DNA of 64,000 nucleotides from Comamonadaceae bacterium UBA2334. Lineage in GTDB: Bacteria; Pseudomonadota; Gammaproteobacteria; Burkholderiales; Burkholderiaceae_C. The notes beneath the pieces were generated by a model. That model ran no database searches, was not told the origin of the DNA, and worked only from the letters and a program-made list of their open reading frames with translations. The DNA lies in NCBI GenBank assembly GCA_002344885.1, contig DDUQ01000065.1:7182-71181 (forward strand). Reading direction: 5' to 3'. Below, in pieces: positions 26,931-35,325 of this stretch. Made by a program: the position numbers and the translations under genes. Position 1 is the stretch's first letter. Each line of letters begins with the position of its first letter.

Positions 26931-27493
26931 GCGGTGGCCTTTGCCCTCGCCAGCGCTTGCGCCACCGTGCAGACCGTGGCAAAGCGTCCGTCCAGCACGG
27001 TCGACGTGCGCATGGCAATGTCGGCGGCGAGCAATGGGAGCCCATTGGGCTGGGTCATGTCGAAGGTCAGTGTGGCGGATGTGACGAAGTCCACCTGCCA
27101 GCCGAGGTCGGAGGCATGGCGGGTGGTGGTTTCGCAGCACTGTTCGGTGCGGATGCCGCTGACGATGAGCCGCTGCACACCTTGCTGCGTCAGCCACACC
27201 TCGAGCCCGGTGCCCACCAGTGCGCTGTGCCGGTGTTTGGTGAAGGTGGCGGCAGCGTCGAAGCCCGCCAGACCGTCCAGCGCCCGGACGTGGCCCGATG
27301 CGAGCGCGAACGGGTTGCCTGGTGTTTCGGGGCCTTCGGCATGCAGCACACGCACCACCGGCATGCCGGCTTGCACGCAGCCGTCGATCAGCGCGTTCTG
27401 TTCCGCCAGGTAGGCGGGCAGCCCCGCAGTTGAAAAATACGGGCGGTGGCGGAAAGATTCCTGGACATCGATCACCAGCAGACAGGATTTCAT
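26927..27493 (-). CDS. Isochorismatase-family cysteine hydrolase
   Basis: A 188-residue cytosolic hydrolase with the alpha/beta isochorismatase fold: LLVIDVQESFRHRPYF supplies the catalytic Asp, KHRHSALVGTGLEVWLTQQG the Lys region, and VSGIRTEQCCETTTRHASDL the Cys nucleophile. Such enzymes cleave amides or ureas (nicotinamidase, biuret hydrolase and similar). It is the first gene of a unit with the PfpI-like gene and the GlxA regulator, linked by an ATGA overlap. This arrangement suggests a regulated small-amide catabolic step (inference). Confidence 0.9.
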   Translation of the reverse strand: MKSCLLVIDVQESFRHRPYFSTAGLPAYLAEQNALIDGCVQAGMPVVRVLHAEGPETPGNPFALASGHVRALDGLAGFDAAATFTKHRHSALVGTGLEVWLTQQGVQRLIVSGIRTEQCCETTTRHASDLGWQVDFVTSATLTFDMTQPNGLPLLAADIAMRTSTVLDGRFATVCTVAQALARAKATA

Positions 27494-27719
27494 GGGGTAC
27501 TCCAAGTGAAGAAGGCCTCATTGTTCTCTCTTCAGCCCGACGGTGGTGATCCGCTTCGGGACGGGTATCGATCATTTCAGGACATGACACATCCCCGGTT
27601 CTCGGCCCCCGCCGCAGCGCCTGTGCCAGGCATCCGCCTGCGCATCTGCCTGTGCATCTGCCTGTGCATCTGCTTGTGGGGGCATGCACGCGCCCGTGCG
27701 CTCCCGTATGATTCGCGCC

Positions 27720-28100
27720 ATGCGTTGCCCCGCCTGGTTCATGTGTGTGCTCGTGGTCTGCCAACTGTGTCTGGGCAGCGCGTGGGCGCATGCATCGTTT
27801 GAGCGGACGGGCACCGCCAGCACGCCGCTGGCGGCGAACACAGGCATGGGCACGGAGATGGGAGCTGTTCCCTGCCATGATGCGGCTGCCCATGACGTGT
27901 CTGGCGTGGTGGACCTCGCCCCCACCGAGCACAGCGTGGCATCGTGCTGCACTGCCGCGCATTGCTACCTGTGCAGTGCGGCTGGCGTTGGCGTTCACCT
28001 GCCGAGCTTGCCTGTGCCTGTGCAGGCGGTCTGGGTGTCCTTGCCGTCCACTGCGATGGCGAGCCAGGCCCAACCCCCCGAACTTCGACCCCCCATCTGA
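27720..28100 (+). CDS. Small secreted Cys/His-containing protein
   Basis: A 126-residue protein with a Sec signal peptide (MRCPAWFMCVLVVCQLCLGS, cleavage near AWA). The mature part contains PCHDAAAHD, EHSVASCCTAAHCYLCSAAG, a cluster of Cys and His that could bind a metal. It resembles the short 'copper-resistance neighbourhood' proteins (DUF2946-like) found beside copper genes, and the next gene encodes a cupredoxin. The assignment is loose. The ATG at 27720 places the signal peptide at the N-terminus; two in-frame Mets lie upstream. Confidence 0.6.
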   Translation: MRCPAWFMCVLVVCQLCLGSAWAHASFERTGTASTPLAANTGMGTEMGAVPCHDAAAHDVSGVVDLAPTEHSVASCCTAAHCYLCSAAGVGVHLPSLPVPVQAVWVSLPSTAMASQAQPPELRPPI

Positions 28101-28234
28101 AGCGGTCTGCCGCCCAGGCGCCCAGTGCGTCTGGGGTTGGCGGTGCAGCGCGGGCTGGCAGTCCAGTCTCCGCCTGACCGTTGGGGTGGCACGCGCTGGC
28201 GCGGCTTGTGCCACCAGGTTGCAGTTTTTTCGGG

Positions 28235-28254
28235 AGGTGCCATGTCTGGCACCT
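28235..28254 (+). promoter_or_regulatory. Hairpin and 4-codon mini-ORF in the leader of the cupredoxin gene
   Basis: A 7-bp stem (AGGTGCC / GGCACCT) with a 6-nt loop lies 8 bp before ATG 28263. A good Shine-Dalgarno (GGGAGG) precedes an ATG in the loop that opens Met-Ser-Gly-Thr-stop, and the stop is 6 bases before the main ATG, which lacks its own strong site. Coupled translation through the mini-ORF is possible. Confidence 0.35.
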
Positions 28255-28262
28255 GAACACAC

Positions 28263-29246
28263 ATGACCACATCGTTTCAACTCCACCATGGTGCCATGCT
28301 GCTGAAGTATTCAGGCATCAGTTTCATTTCAGGGGCCGTCAACCACGGCTTCTTCAGCGGCGCGCGTTCGCTCTGGACGGCTGCCATCGGCATTGTTCTG
28401 TTTGTGCTGGGTGCCTGGCTTGAACACCGCCTGACCGACAGCGCGGCAGAGGGCTCGGGTTCCAGCCTGGGCAAGACGTTGCTCTGGGGCACCCTGCTGT
28501 CCATCGGGCTGGGCTTTTTCACCGGCGGTTTGCAACACTTCCCTGACTCGCCTGCACGCAGCGCGTGGGTGGTCCCGTTGGGCTTCGTCATTTCGGTGGT
28601 GGCGCTGGCCGTCAGTGCTGAACTGGCCTGGCTGCGCTCGACCACGGTGTACGCCGTGGTGGTGGGCGTGCTGGTGACTGGGGGCAGCTGGGGGGCATAC
28701 CGCTGGCTGGAGGCCAACCCCGGCTGGGCCGCTGGCGGACACAGCCACGGTCATGGTGATGCCCATGGTGGCGATCATGGCCATGCGGCACCTGCAGGCC
28801 TGGTGGCGCAGACGGTGACCCGCAGCGTGACCATCCACATGGATGACAACATGCGTTTCACACCCGACAACGTGGAAGTCAAGGCGGGCGAGACCATCCG
28901 CTTCGTGGTGCACAACGCCGGAGCGGTGCCACACGAATTCGTGCTGGGCACTGACCAGGAAATCGTTGAACATGCCGAGCTGATGCGCAAGCTGGCCAGC
29001 CAGCCGGGGGCTCACGCCCATGACCATGGCGGTGGCGCAGCCATCACCGTGGCACCGGGCGCAATGGGGGAGCTGGTGGTGACCTTTGCCCAGCCCGGCC
29101 CGCTGCAGATGGCCTGCCTGATTCCGGGTCACTACGAAGCTGGGATGAAAGGGCGCATTGCTGTGAACGTGACGGAGGCAGCCTCACCAGCCAAGCCCGC
29201 GTCCGCCAAACCCTCCGGGCACTACGCCGACGGGCACAAGCATTGA
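28263..29246 (+). CDS. Membrane protein fused to a periplasmic cupredoxin domain
   Basis: A 327-residue protein. Residues 10-150 hold four or five hydrophobic segments (SLWTAAIGIVLFVLGAWLEH, TLLWGTLLSIGLGFFTGGLQ, VVPLGFVISVVALAVSAELA, VYAVVVGVLVTGGSWGAYRW). A His-rich linker follows (HSHGHGDAHGGDHGH, ~160-174). Residues 185-305 form a cupredoxin with all four type-1 copper ligands: His224 (VPHEFV), Cys285, His290 and Met295 (CLIPGHYEAGM). It probably binds copper at the outer face of the inner membrane, for resistance or delivery. The C-terminus is again His-rich (HYADGHKH). Confidence 0.85.
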   Translation: MTTSFQLHHGAMLLKYSGISFISGAVNHGFFSGARSLWTAAIGIVLFVLGAWLEHRLTDSAAEGSGSSLGKTLLWGTLLSIGLGFFTGGLQHFPDSPARSAWVVPLGFVISVVALAVSAELAWLRSTTVYAVVVGVLVTGGSWGAYRWLEANPGWAAGGHSHGHGDAHGGDHGHAAPAGLVAQTVTRSVTIHMDDNMRFTPDNVEVKAGETIRFVVHNAGAVPHEFVLGTDQEIVEHAELMRKLASQPGAHAHDHGGGAAITVAPGAMGELVVTFAQPGPLQMACLIPGHYEAGMKGRIAVNVTEAASPAKPASAKPSGHYADGHKH

Positions 29247-29313
29247 TGCGCTGAGCACCTGAGTGATTCCCCTGCCAGCGCGGCGACTATTTGGTGGCAG
29301 GGGACTCGCGGGC

Positions 29314-30276
29314 TCACTGCCCGCGCACCATCGCCAGCACTTGGCCGGCGTCCAGGGTGCTGGCCTTCTGCTGAATCTGTGGCAGGTATTGGGTCTGCAA
29401 CTGTTTGGCCGGGCCCAGCAGGTTCTGGTAGGTGTCTCGCAGCACGTCGGTGCTCATCACGCGCCCACCGGCGTAGTAGCGTTTGGCCAGGTGGCCCAGT
29501 GCGTACGTGGTGGCAAACGAAAACGCCATGCCGGTGGCTGCGCGGCCGATGCCCCCCACCGTTTTGCCCGCCACCTTGCCCAGCAAGCCGCCCAGCAGCT
29601 TGCGGCCAAACTGCTCCAGGTACTGTGACGTGAGCCCCACGCCTGCGGCGGCAATGAATTCCTTGATGTGCCCCTGATCCAGGTTGACGCCATGGGCCTG
29701 GCCGATGCCGTACACCATCTTGACCTGCAACGGAATGATGGCCATCGACGCCCATGACTGTGGCAGCAACTCCAGCGCACCGTTGAGCAGCGCGTAGTTG
29801 AGGATGGACTTGTCCAGTGCAGCGTCGTCCACAGCGGTACCGGTGGGCACACTCCGTTGGGGCGGCGCTGGCTGGCTGCTGGCAGCAGGCAAGGGCACGG
29901 CCGTGACGAACGGGTCCACCTCGCGTTCAATGTCGACGGCTTTGGCGTCCGCCAGACCCAAGCTGGTTTTGAGCGTGTTCAGGAACTGGCGTTCGGCTGG
30001 TGTGGTCTGGCCATCGGCCTCGCAGACGCACAACGCCATTTCGTAGGCGTACTGGCGCAAGCCATCGTCACGCAAACCGGCCACTGCCTGCTCCAGTCCC
30101 AGGCGCTTGAGCAGCACGTCCTGGTACAGGCCTCGCAGGTCGATGGTGTCGGATGCCGAGGCCAGTGAGTCAGCGATGCGGCGCACCTCCTCGCGTTCGC
30201 GGTCGTCTTTGACGCCATCGGCGAATGCAGCGTGCAGTGCGATGGCAAGGATGGAGCGTTGGTCTTCGGTTTGCAT
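29314..30276 (-). CDS. TerB-like / DUF697-type protein
   Basis: A 320-residue protein. The N-terminal ~115 residues look like a TerB-type tellurite-resistance helical domain (LAIALHAAFADGVKDDRERE, YEMALCVCEADGQTTPAERQ, with the acidic D/E pairs). After a Pro-rich linker, residues ~150-290 resemble a DUF697/YcjF-type segment with a weakly hydrophobic Gly-rich stretch (LLGGLLGKVAGKTVGGIGRA). The role is unknown; membrane stress or metal response is often suggested for these domains. ATG 30276 was chosen as the start of the TerB part. Confidence 0.72.
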   Translation of the reverse strand: MQTEDQRSILAIALHAAFADGVKDDREREEVRRIADSLASASDTIDLRGLYQDVLLKRLGLEQAVAGLRDDGLRQYAYEMALCVCEADGQTTPAERQFLNTLKTSLGLADAKAVDIEREVDPFVTAVPLPAASSQPAPPQRSVPTGTAVDDAALDKSILNYALLNGALELLPQSWASMAIIPLQVKMVYGIGQAHGVNLDQGHIKEFIAAAGVGLTSQYLEQFGRKLLGGLLGKVAGKTVGGIGRAATGMAFSFATTYALGHLAKRYYAGGRVMSTDVLRDTYQNLLGPAKQLQTQYLPQIQQKASTLDAGQVLAMVRGQ

Positions 30277-30450
30277 GTGTGTCAGCCCTGTCTGTGTGGA
30301 ACGCCTGTGTGTGTCAGGCCTGTGCATCCTAGTTCCGGAGGCGGGCAGAAAACAGCAGCGAGGATCAGGCCGACATGTCGACAAAAACTGATCGTCTGCA
30401 GCCATGCCGGCTCACGCGACCCGGCATGCTGCCAGCACCCCGTCTGCGGT

Positions 30451-31467
30451 TCACCCCGCTGCCCAGGCCCAGTGCGCCACCTGTGTGTACAGCGGGATGC
30501 CCAGCAAAATGTTCAGGGGAAACGTGATGCCGAGCGACAGGCTGAAGTACAGCGAAGGATTGGCCTCGGGAATGGCATGCCGCACGACGGCAGGCACGGC
30601 AATGTAGGACGCGCTGGCGGCCAGCACCATCAGCAAAATGGCATCGCCCATGGCCACACCGCACAGGCGGGACAACCCCAGCGCCAGCGTGGCGTGCGTC
30701 AGCGGTGCCAGCACGGCATAGGCCACCAGAAAGGGCGACTGGCCACGCAATTGCGGCAAGTTGCGGGCCGTCATCAGACCCATGTCCAGCAGGAAGAACG
30801 CAAGCATGCCCTTGAACAGGTCGCCGGAGAATGGTTGCATGGCTTCCTTGCCAGCCTCGCCGCTGATGATGCCGACCACCATGGCGCCCAGCAGGAGCAG
30901 TTGGGCACCATCTGTCAGCGATTCATGCAGCACCTTGCGCAGCGGCGGCAGGCCATCCGCGGGCAAGGGTGTGAGGGCTGCCGTGCCACCACCGGTCAGC
31001 GCGGGCATGGCAGCTGCCTGGCGTTGCCGCAGCATGTTGGCCATGAGCACCGCCATGATGATGGCTGGCGACTCCATCAGCGCCATGGCAGCGGCCATGT
31101 GGCCACCGAAGGCGATGTCGTGTGTTTCCAGGTGCTGCACGGCGGTCACGAAGGTCACCGCACTGACCGAGCCATAGGTGGCTGCGACGGCTGCAGCATC
31201 GAAGCCCGACAGCATGCGGCGCAGCACCACGTAGCCCAGCATAGGCACCACCACCGCCAGCAGCACGGCCAGTCCCAGGCTGGTGGCCACACTGGCCGTG
31301 AGGCCCGATTCGGCCAGGGCAAAGCCGCCCTTCAGGCCCAGCGCCATCAGCAGGTACAGCGACAGGAACTTCGAAATGGCCGGTGGCAACTCCAGGTTGG
31401 ACCGCACGGCTCCCGCCAACACGCCAAACACGAAAAACAACACGGCAGGATCGATCAGACTTTGCAT
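30451..31467 (-). CDS. Sodium-dependent bicarbonate permease, SbtA family
   Basis: A 338-residue membrane protein with about ten segments that matches the SbtA family: LIDPAVLFFVFGVLAGAVRS, LSLYLLMALGLKGGFALAES, DAAAVAATYGSVSAVTFVTA, DMGLMTARNLPQL and ASASYIAVPAVVRHAIPEAN. SbtA imports HCO3- with Na+ in cyanobacteria and in many chemolithoautotrophs. A divergent LysR gene of the CbbR/CmpR type begins 89 bp away. No carboxysome or RuBisCO genes are in the window; in an H2 oxidiser, CO2 supply would fit (inference). Confidence 0.87.
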   Translation of the reverse strand: MQSLIDPAVLFFVFGVLAGAVRSNLELPPAISKFLSLYLLMALGLKGGFALAESGLTASVATSLGLAVLLAVVVPMLGYVVLRRMLSGFDAAAVAATYGSVSAVTFVTAVQHLETHDIAFGGHMAAAMALMESPAIIMAVLMANMLRQRQAAAMPALTGGGTAALTPLPADGLPPLRKVLHESLTDGAQLLLLGAMVVGIISGEAGKEAMQPFSGDLFKGMLAFFLLDMGLMTARNLPQLRGQSPFLVAYAVLAPLTHATLALGLSRLCGVAMGDAILLMVLAASASYIAVPAVVRHAIPEANPSLYFSLSLGITFPLNILLGIPLYTQVAHWAWAAG

Positions 31468-31542
31468 GTTTGTACTCCTTGCTGGGCGCGGATGGTAGAA
31501 GGGGTTGTTGAATAAGTAAAATCGATTCTTTATGCTTGGTAT

Positions 31543-31558
31543 ATAGATAAAAATCTAT
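31543..31558. promoter_or_regulatory. Inverted repeat ATAGATAAAAATCTAT (LysR operator candidate)
   Basis: A perfect 6-4-6 inverted repeat covering the bases just before and into the start codon (31557) of the LysR gene, in an AT-rich 89-bp divergent region shared with sbtA. It could be an autorepression site of the LysR protein; the activation site for the permease would be expected further toward 31500. Confidence 0.45.
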
Positions 31559-32447
31559 GAATATCACATTCCGGCAGTTGAAGCTGTTCCTGGCACTGGC
31601 CGACACGGGCAGCGTCAGCGCTGCGGCTCAGCGCATGCACGTGACGCAGCCGACTGCGTCCATGCAGCTCAGGGACATGGCGGATGCAGTCGGTCTGCCG
31701 CTGTACGACGTCATCTCCCGCAAGGTGCACCTGACGGAGGCGGGCGAAGAGCTTGCCCGCACCGCGCGGGCCATGGTTGATCAATGGGACACCTTTGAAC
31801 AGCGCATGGCCGCCCTTCAGGGCATGGCCCGGGGGCGGTTGCGGGTGGCGGTGGTCAGCACAGCGAAGTACTTCATCCCCGGCCTGCTGGGCAGTTTCTG
31901 TGACGATCATCCGCAGGTGGACATTTCGCTGGAAGTGCTCAACCGCGACCAGGTGGTCAGCCGCTTGCGGGCCAACCTGGACGACCTGTACGTCATGTCC
32001 CAGCCGCCGGGTGACCTGGCGTTGGCTGACGACATCCTCACGCCCAACCCCCTGTGCCTCGTGGCAGCGGCCAGCCACCCGCTGGTGGGGCAAACGGGTG
32101 TGACCTTGCAGCAATTGGCGGGCGAGCGCTTTTTCCTGCGCGAGCGTGGGTCGGGCACCCGCATGGCCACTGACCGTACCTTCAGGGAGCAGGGGTTTGC
32201 CCCTGGCACGCTGCTGGAGCTGGGCAGCAACGAGGCCATTCGCGAATCGGTGGCCAGCAAACTGGGGGTGGCAGTGCTGTCCAGCCACGCGCTGGGCGGT
32301 GCCGACCGCCGTGTGGCCGTGCTGGATGTGGTGGGCTTTCCCATTCCGTCCCAATGGCACCTGGTGTGGCCCAAGGGCAGGCAGCTGTCGCCGCTGGCTG
32401 CCGTGTTCCGCGACCATGTGCTGGCCCGCATGCAGCAATCAGGCTGA
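31557..32447 (+). CDS. LysR-family regulator (CbbR/CmpR-like)
   Basis: A 296-residue LysR regulator: the N-terminal winged helix (FRQLKLFLALADTGSVSAAA, MHVTQPTASMQLRDMADAVG) and a periplasmic-binding-like effector domain (GRLRVAVVSTAKYFIPGLLG, DDLYVMSQPPGDLALADDIL, GSNEAIRESVASKLGVAVLS) closest in feel to CbbR/CmpR. These regulate carbon fixation and bicarbonate uptake. It is transcribed divergently from the sbtA-like permease and probably controls it. Another small gene follows on the same strand, 29 bp downstream. Confidence 0.9.
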   Translation: MNITFRQLKLFLALADTGSVSAAAQRMHVTQPTASMQLRDMADAVGLPLYDVISRKVHLTEAGEELARTARAMVDQWDTFEQRMAALQGMARGRLRVAVVSTAKYFIPGLLGSFCDDHPQVDISLEVLNRDQVVSRLRANLDDLYVMSQPPGDLALADDILTPNPLCLVAAASHPLVGQTGVTLQQLAGERFFLRERGSGTRMATDRTFREQGFAPGTLLELGSNEAIRESVASKLGVAVLSSHALGGADRRVAVLDVVGFPIPSQWHLVWPKGRQLSPLAAVFRDHVLARMQQSG

Positions 32448-32476
32448 AGCCAGACCCGACTGAACCGACACGCCCC

Positions 32477-32860
32477 ATGAACACACTTTTGCCAATCCTG
32501 CAGGCCCTGGAGACCGAGCTGCATCACCCGGGTGTGCCTTGCACCCGGCAGCGGCTGGACCACTTGCTGCACCCCGACTTTCACGAGGTGGGCCGGTCCG
32601 GCGCTGCCTACAGCCGGGAGACGGTATTGGGCTACCTGGCGGGTGTCACCACACCGCCCGCCGTGGTGTCAGACAGGTTCAGCGTGGCTGTGCTGGTGCC
32701 CGGGGTGGCCTTGCTGACCTACCGCTCGGTCGCGTCGGGCGGCCATCCGTCCGACCCGGCGCTGTACACCCTGCGGTCATCGGTCTGGCAACAGACGGCA
32801 GCGGGCTGGCAGCTGCGTTACCACCAGGGCACGCCTGCGGCTACCGATACTGCCGCCTGA
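32477..32860 (+). CDS. NTF2-like (DUF4440) protein
   Basis: A 127-residue soluble protein with the cone-like NTF2/DUF4440 pattern: LPILQALETELHHP, a second helix (RLDHLLHPDFHEVGRSG) and then strands (FSVAVLVPGVALLTYRSVA, WQLRYHQGTP). These domains act in small-molecule binding or unknown enzymatic roles. It follows the LysR gene at 29 bp and overlaps the 3' end of the convergent AraC gene by 20 bp. Confidence 0.75.
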   Translation: MNTLLPILQALETELHHPGVPCTRQRLDHLLHPDFHEVGRSGAAYSRETVLGYLAGVTTPPAVVSDRFSVAVLVPGVALLTYRSVASGGHPSDPALYTLRSSVWQQTAAGWQLRYHQGTPAATDTAA

Positions 32861-33749
32861 ATAAGAGCGGTGTCACACCTGTCTCTCTTCGGAAGAATTT
32901 GACGAAGTTGGTGGCCTCATCGAATCCGAGTGTGTGACTCACTGCCTGCACCGCAACAGAGGTGTGTGCCAACAGCCGCTTGGCTTCAAGTGTCAGGCGC
33001 TGGTTGATGACTTTTTTGGCGGGTTGCCCGGTGGCAGCCAGGCACACCCGGCTGAGCGTCTTGTCGCTCATTGCCATCGAGCGTGCGTAGAACTGGGCGC
33101 TGTGCTGCACGTGAAAGTTTGCCTCCAGCAACTGGCGAAACCGCCTGAAGCTTGCAGACTCACCGGATCGATCCGGAGTGTCAGGTTGTCGGGTTGATTG
33201 CCACAGCGACAAGCGCAGCAATGAGGTTGCCAGTTGAGCACGGAGCAAGTCGTTTCGCATGAACGTGTCGGCGACAGCGGTAGCGTCTGCTCGCATCTGG
33301 TTCAAGCTGCCGCACATCCAAGTGTGCTGGTCGGGTTGTAAGTCATGTATGGCGGCCAGGTCGTCCAAGCAGCGGGCCAAGTCCAGTTCAAGGTGTGTCT
33401 TGTACGTGCCGGACACAACTTCAGGCGGGAACACCATCAGCCATCCTGTCCAGGGCGTGGAAAAGTCATATCGGAACACCTGAGCGGGCCGCACCAGCAG
33501 CCATTTGCCTGCCTCGGCCACCACGTTGGAAAAATCGATCATGGGGCGTGTCTGTCCTTGCAGGACGCCGAACAGCCGGTAAAAGTTCGCTCGCTGCAGC
33601 CGCCTGAAATGTTCCGAAGGTGCACGTGTCTTGAGGTCGGCAATCGTCATCACCTCGACAGGAAGACGTGCTTCATCCGGTGGCTGAAAGTTGACCGTGG
33701 CGATGTCCGATACGTCAGGCATGGTGTCATTCTGTCTGAAATTCACCAT
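32841..33749 (-). CDS. AraC-family transcriptional regulator
   Basis: A 302-residue regulator with an N-terminal cupin-like sensing domain (about residues 40-160) and a C-terminal pair of helix-turn-helix motifs (~200-300: FYARSMAMSDKTLSRVCLAA, VAVQAVSHTLGFDEATNFVK, FFRRETGVTPLLFRRQYR). It is divergent, at 92 bp, from the gene for a secreted SnoaL-like protein, which is its likely target. The overlap of 20 bp with the end of the DUF4440 gene is tail to tail. Confidence 0.88.
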   Translation of the reverse strand: MVNFRQNDTMPDVSDIATVNFQPPDEARLPVEVMTIADLKTRAPSEHFRRLQRANFYRLFGVLQGQTRPMIDFSNVVAEAGKWLLVRPAQVFRYDFSTPWTGWLMVFPPEVVSGTYKTHLELDLARCLDDLAAIHDLQPDQHTWMCGSLNQMRADATAVADTFMRNDLLRAQLATSLLRLSLWQSTRQPDTPDRSGESASFRRFRQLLEANFHVQHSAQFYARSMAMSDKTLSRVCLAATGQPAKKVINQRLTLEAKRLLAHTSVAVQAVSHTLGFDEATNFVKFFRRETGVTPLLFRRQYR

Positions 33750-33841
33750 TTATAGACTTGTATTGACCTCGGTTTTTCAAACTATCAGCGGAAAAATTTG
33801 AGTCGCGGAAAACGCATTTTCACCATTTTGAAAGGATCATC

Positions 33842-34342
33842 ATGCCCCATACACCCGCTCAAACCACGCTGACTGCCTCGCTGGCAGTGGCGGCTTGCCT
33901 CGCAACACCAGCTTTCAGCCAAACCCTGACGTTGGAACAGGCACGTCAGCACGTGACGCCGTTTTATGACATGCTCAATCAACCAGCGAGCAAAGACCTC
34001 AAGGCCTTGTCCGAGCAAGTGTTGTCGCCAGACTGGAAGTCATATTCCAGCGAAACCGATTTCAAGGGACGTGAGGCCTTTGTGGCCCAGGTGACCGGTT
34101 TCGGCAAGCTCATTCCTGACCTGAAGTGGGACATCAAGGACGTGATGGTCGACGGCCACCGCATCATCGTGCGCAGCGAAGCCAGCGGTACGCCGGTGGG
34201 GCCGTTCTTTGGGGTTCAGCCGACAGGAAAAAGCTTCCGGATCATGACCATTGACATCCACACCATCAAGGACGGCAAAGCGGTGCTGGCGCACCATGTC
34301 GAAGACTGGGCAGGTGCCTTGCGCCAACTGCAGGCCAAGTGA
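33842..34342 (+). CDS. Secreted SnoaL-like (ester cyclase) protein
   Basis: A 166-residue protein with a Sec signal peptide (TTLTASLAVAACLATPAFSQ, cleavage near AFS). The rest is a SnoaL-like polyketide-cyclase/ester-cyclase fold: VTPFYDMLNQPASKDLKAL, VAQVTGFGKLIPDLKWDIKD, VRSEASGTPVGPFFGVQPTG and MTIDIHTIKDGKAVLAHHVE. The substrate is unknown and export is unusual for this family of mostly cytosolic proteins. The divergent AraC gene probably regulates it. Confidence 0.82.
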   Translation: MPHTPAQTTLTASLAVAACLATPAFSQTLTLEQARQHVTPFYDMLNQPASKDLKALSEQVLSPDWKSYSSETDFKGREAFVAQVTGFGKLIPDLKWDIKDVMVDGHRIIVRSEASGTPVGPFFGVQPTGKSFRIMTIDIHTIKDGKAVLAHHVEDWAGALRQLQAK

Positions 34343-34434
34343 GTGTGGCAGGCAGTGTGGCTCGCACTACCATGCGGTGCGGTGCGGCTGATGTTTGTTG
34401 TACCGCCGTTGGGCCTCCTTATCCTTCCACTGCC

Positions 34435-35298
34435 ATGAACACTGCTGCTTTGTCATCGCCGTTTCACATCCGCTCAATGCTCGCCCACGAGCTGGACATG
34501 GGCATTGCCTGGGCTGCACAGGAAGGCTGGAACCCGGGCCTGCATGACCGCGACAGTTTTTATGCCGCCGACCCCGAAGGCTTTTTGCTGGCTGAATGGG
34601 ATGGCGAACCCGTGGGCATGATTTCCGCCGTGCGGTATGGCAGCAGCTTCGGGTTCATTGGCTTCTACATCGTACGGCCAGCGTTCAGGGGGCGGGGCCA
34701 TGGCCTGGCGCTGTGGCAGGCGGGCATGGCACGGCTGGCTGGCCGTCTGGTGGGGCTGGATGGTGTGGTGGCCCAGCAGGCGAACTACTGCAAGAGCGGT
34801 TTCGTGCTGGCCTACAACAACGTGCGCATGCAAGGTGTGGCACACGTCAAGGGTGCGGCCCACCCTGACGTGGTGGCCCTGGACGCGGTGGGCATTGACC
34901 CGTTGCTGCGTTACGACGCCCTCCTGTTCCCCGCCGGGCGCGAGGCGTTTCTGCGCCGGTGGGTCCGCCAGACCGGCAGCACTGCACTGGGCCTGGTGCG
35001 TGCCGGGTACTTGAAGGGGTATGGCGTGGTCCGCCCCTGCCAGGTGGGTTACAAGGTGGGCCCGCTGTTTGCCGACGATGCACTGGTGGCCCATGACCTG
35101 CTCAACGCGCTGATGCATCACGTGCCGCGTGGTGAACCGGTGCAACTGGACATGGTGGCCAACCACACCGCCGCCCGCGAACTGGCGCACACCTGGCAGA
35201 TGGCCCCGGTGTTTGAAACGGCCCGCATGTACACCGGTGCAGCCCCCGAACTCGACCTGTCACGGCAATTTGGCATCACCAGCTTCGAGCTGGGTTGA
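34435..35298 (+). CDS. GNAT-family N-acetyltransferase (two-domain)
   Basis: A 287-residue protein. The N-terminal ~135 residues are a GNAT domain (FLLAEWDGEPVGMISAVRYG, IVRPAFRGRGHGLALWQAG with the acetyl-CoA R-G-x-G-x-G/A loop). The C-terminal ~140 residues form a second acetyltransferase-like domain (GYLKGYGVVRPCQVGYKVGP, QLDMVANHTAARELAHTWQM), as in the YitH/HolE-like class. The substrate is unknown. ATG 34435 is the first good start in front of the GNAT domain. Confidence 0.85.
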   Translation: MNTAALSSPFHIRSMLAHELDMGIAWAAQEGWNPGLHDRDSFYAADPEGFLLAEWDGEPVGMISAVRYGSSFGFIGFYIVRPAFRGRGHGLALWQAGMARLAGRLVGLDGVVAQQANYCKSGFVLAYNNVRMQGVAHVKGAAHPDVVALDAVGIDPLLRYDALLFPAGREAFLRRWVRQTGSTALGLVRAGYLKGYGVVRPCQVGYKVGPLFADDALVAHDLLNALMHHVPRGEPVQLDMVANHTAARELAHTWQMAPVFETARMYTGAAPELDLSRQFGITSFELG

Positions 35299-35325
35299 AC
35301 GTGCCATCGAGCGGCGGCCACGGCC

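Noticed and set aside
26931..28289. A long N-terminal extension of the PfpI-like gene (to 681 codons)
   Set aside because: The upstream part overlaps the isochorismatase and the following genes and has no homology; the family start is at 26930.
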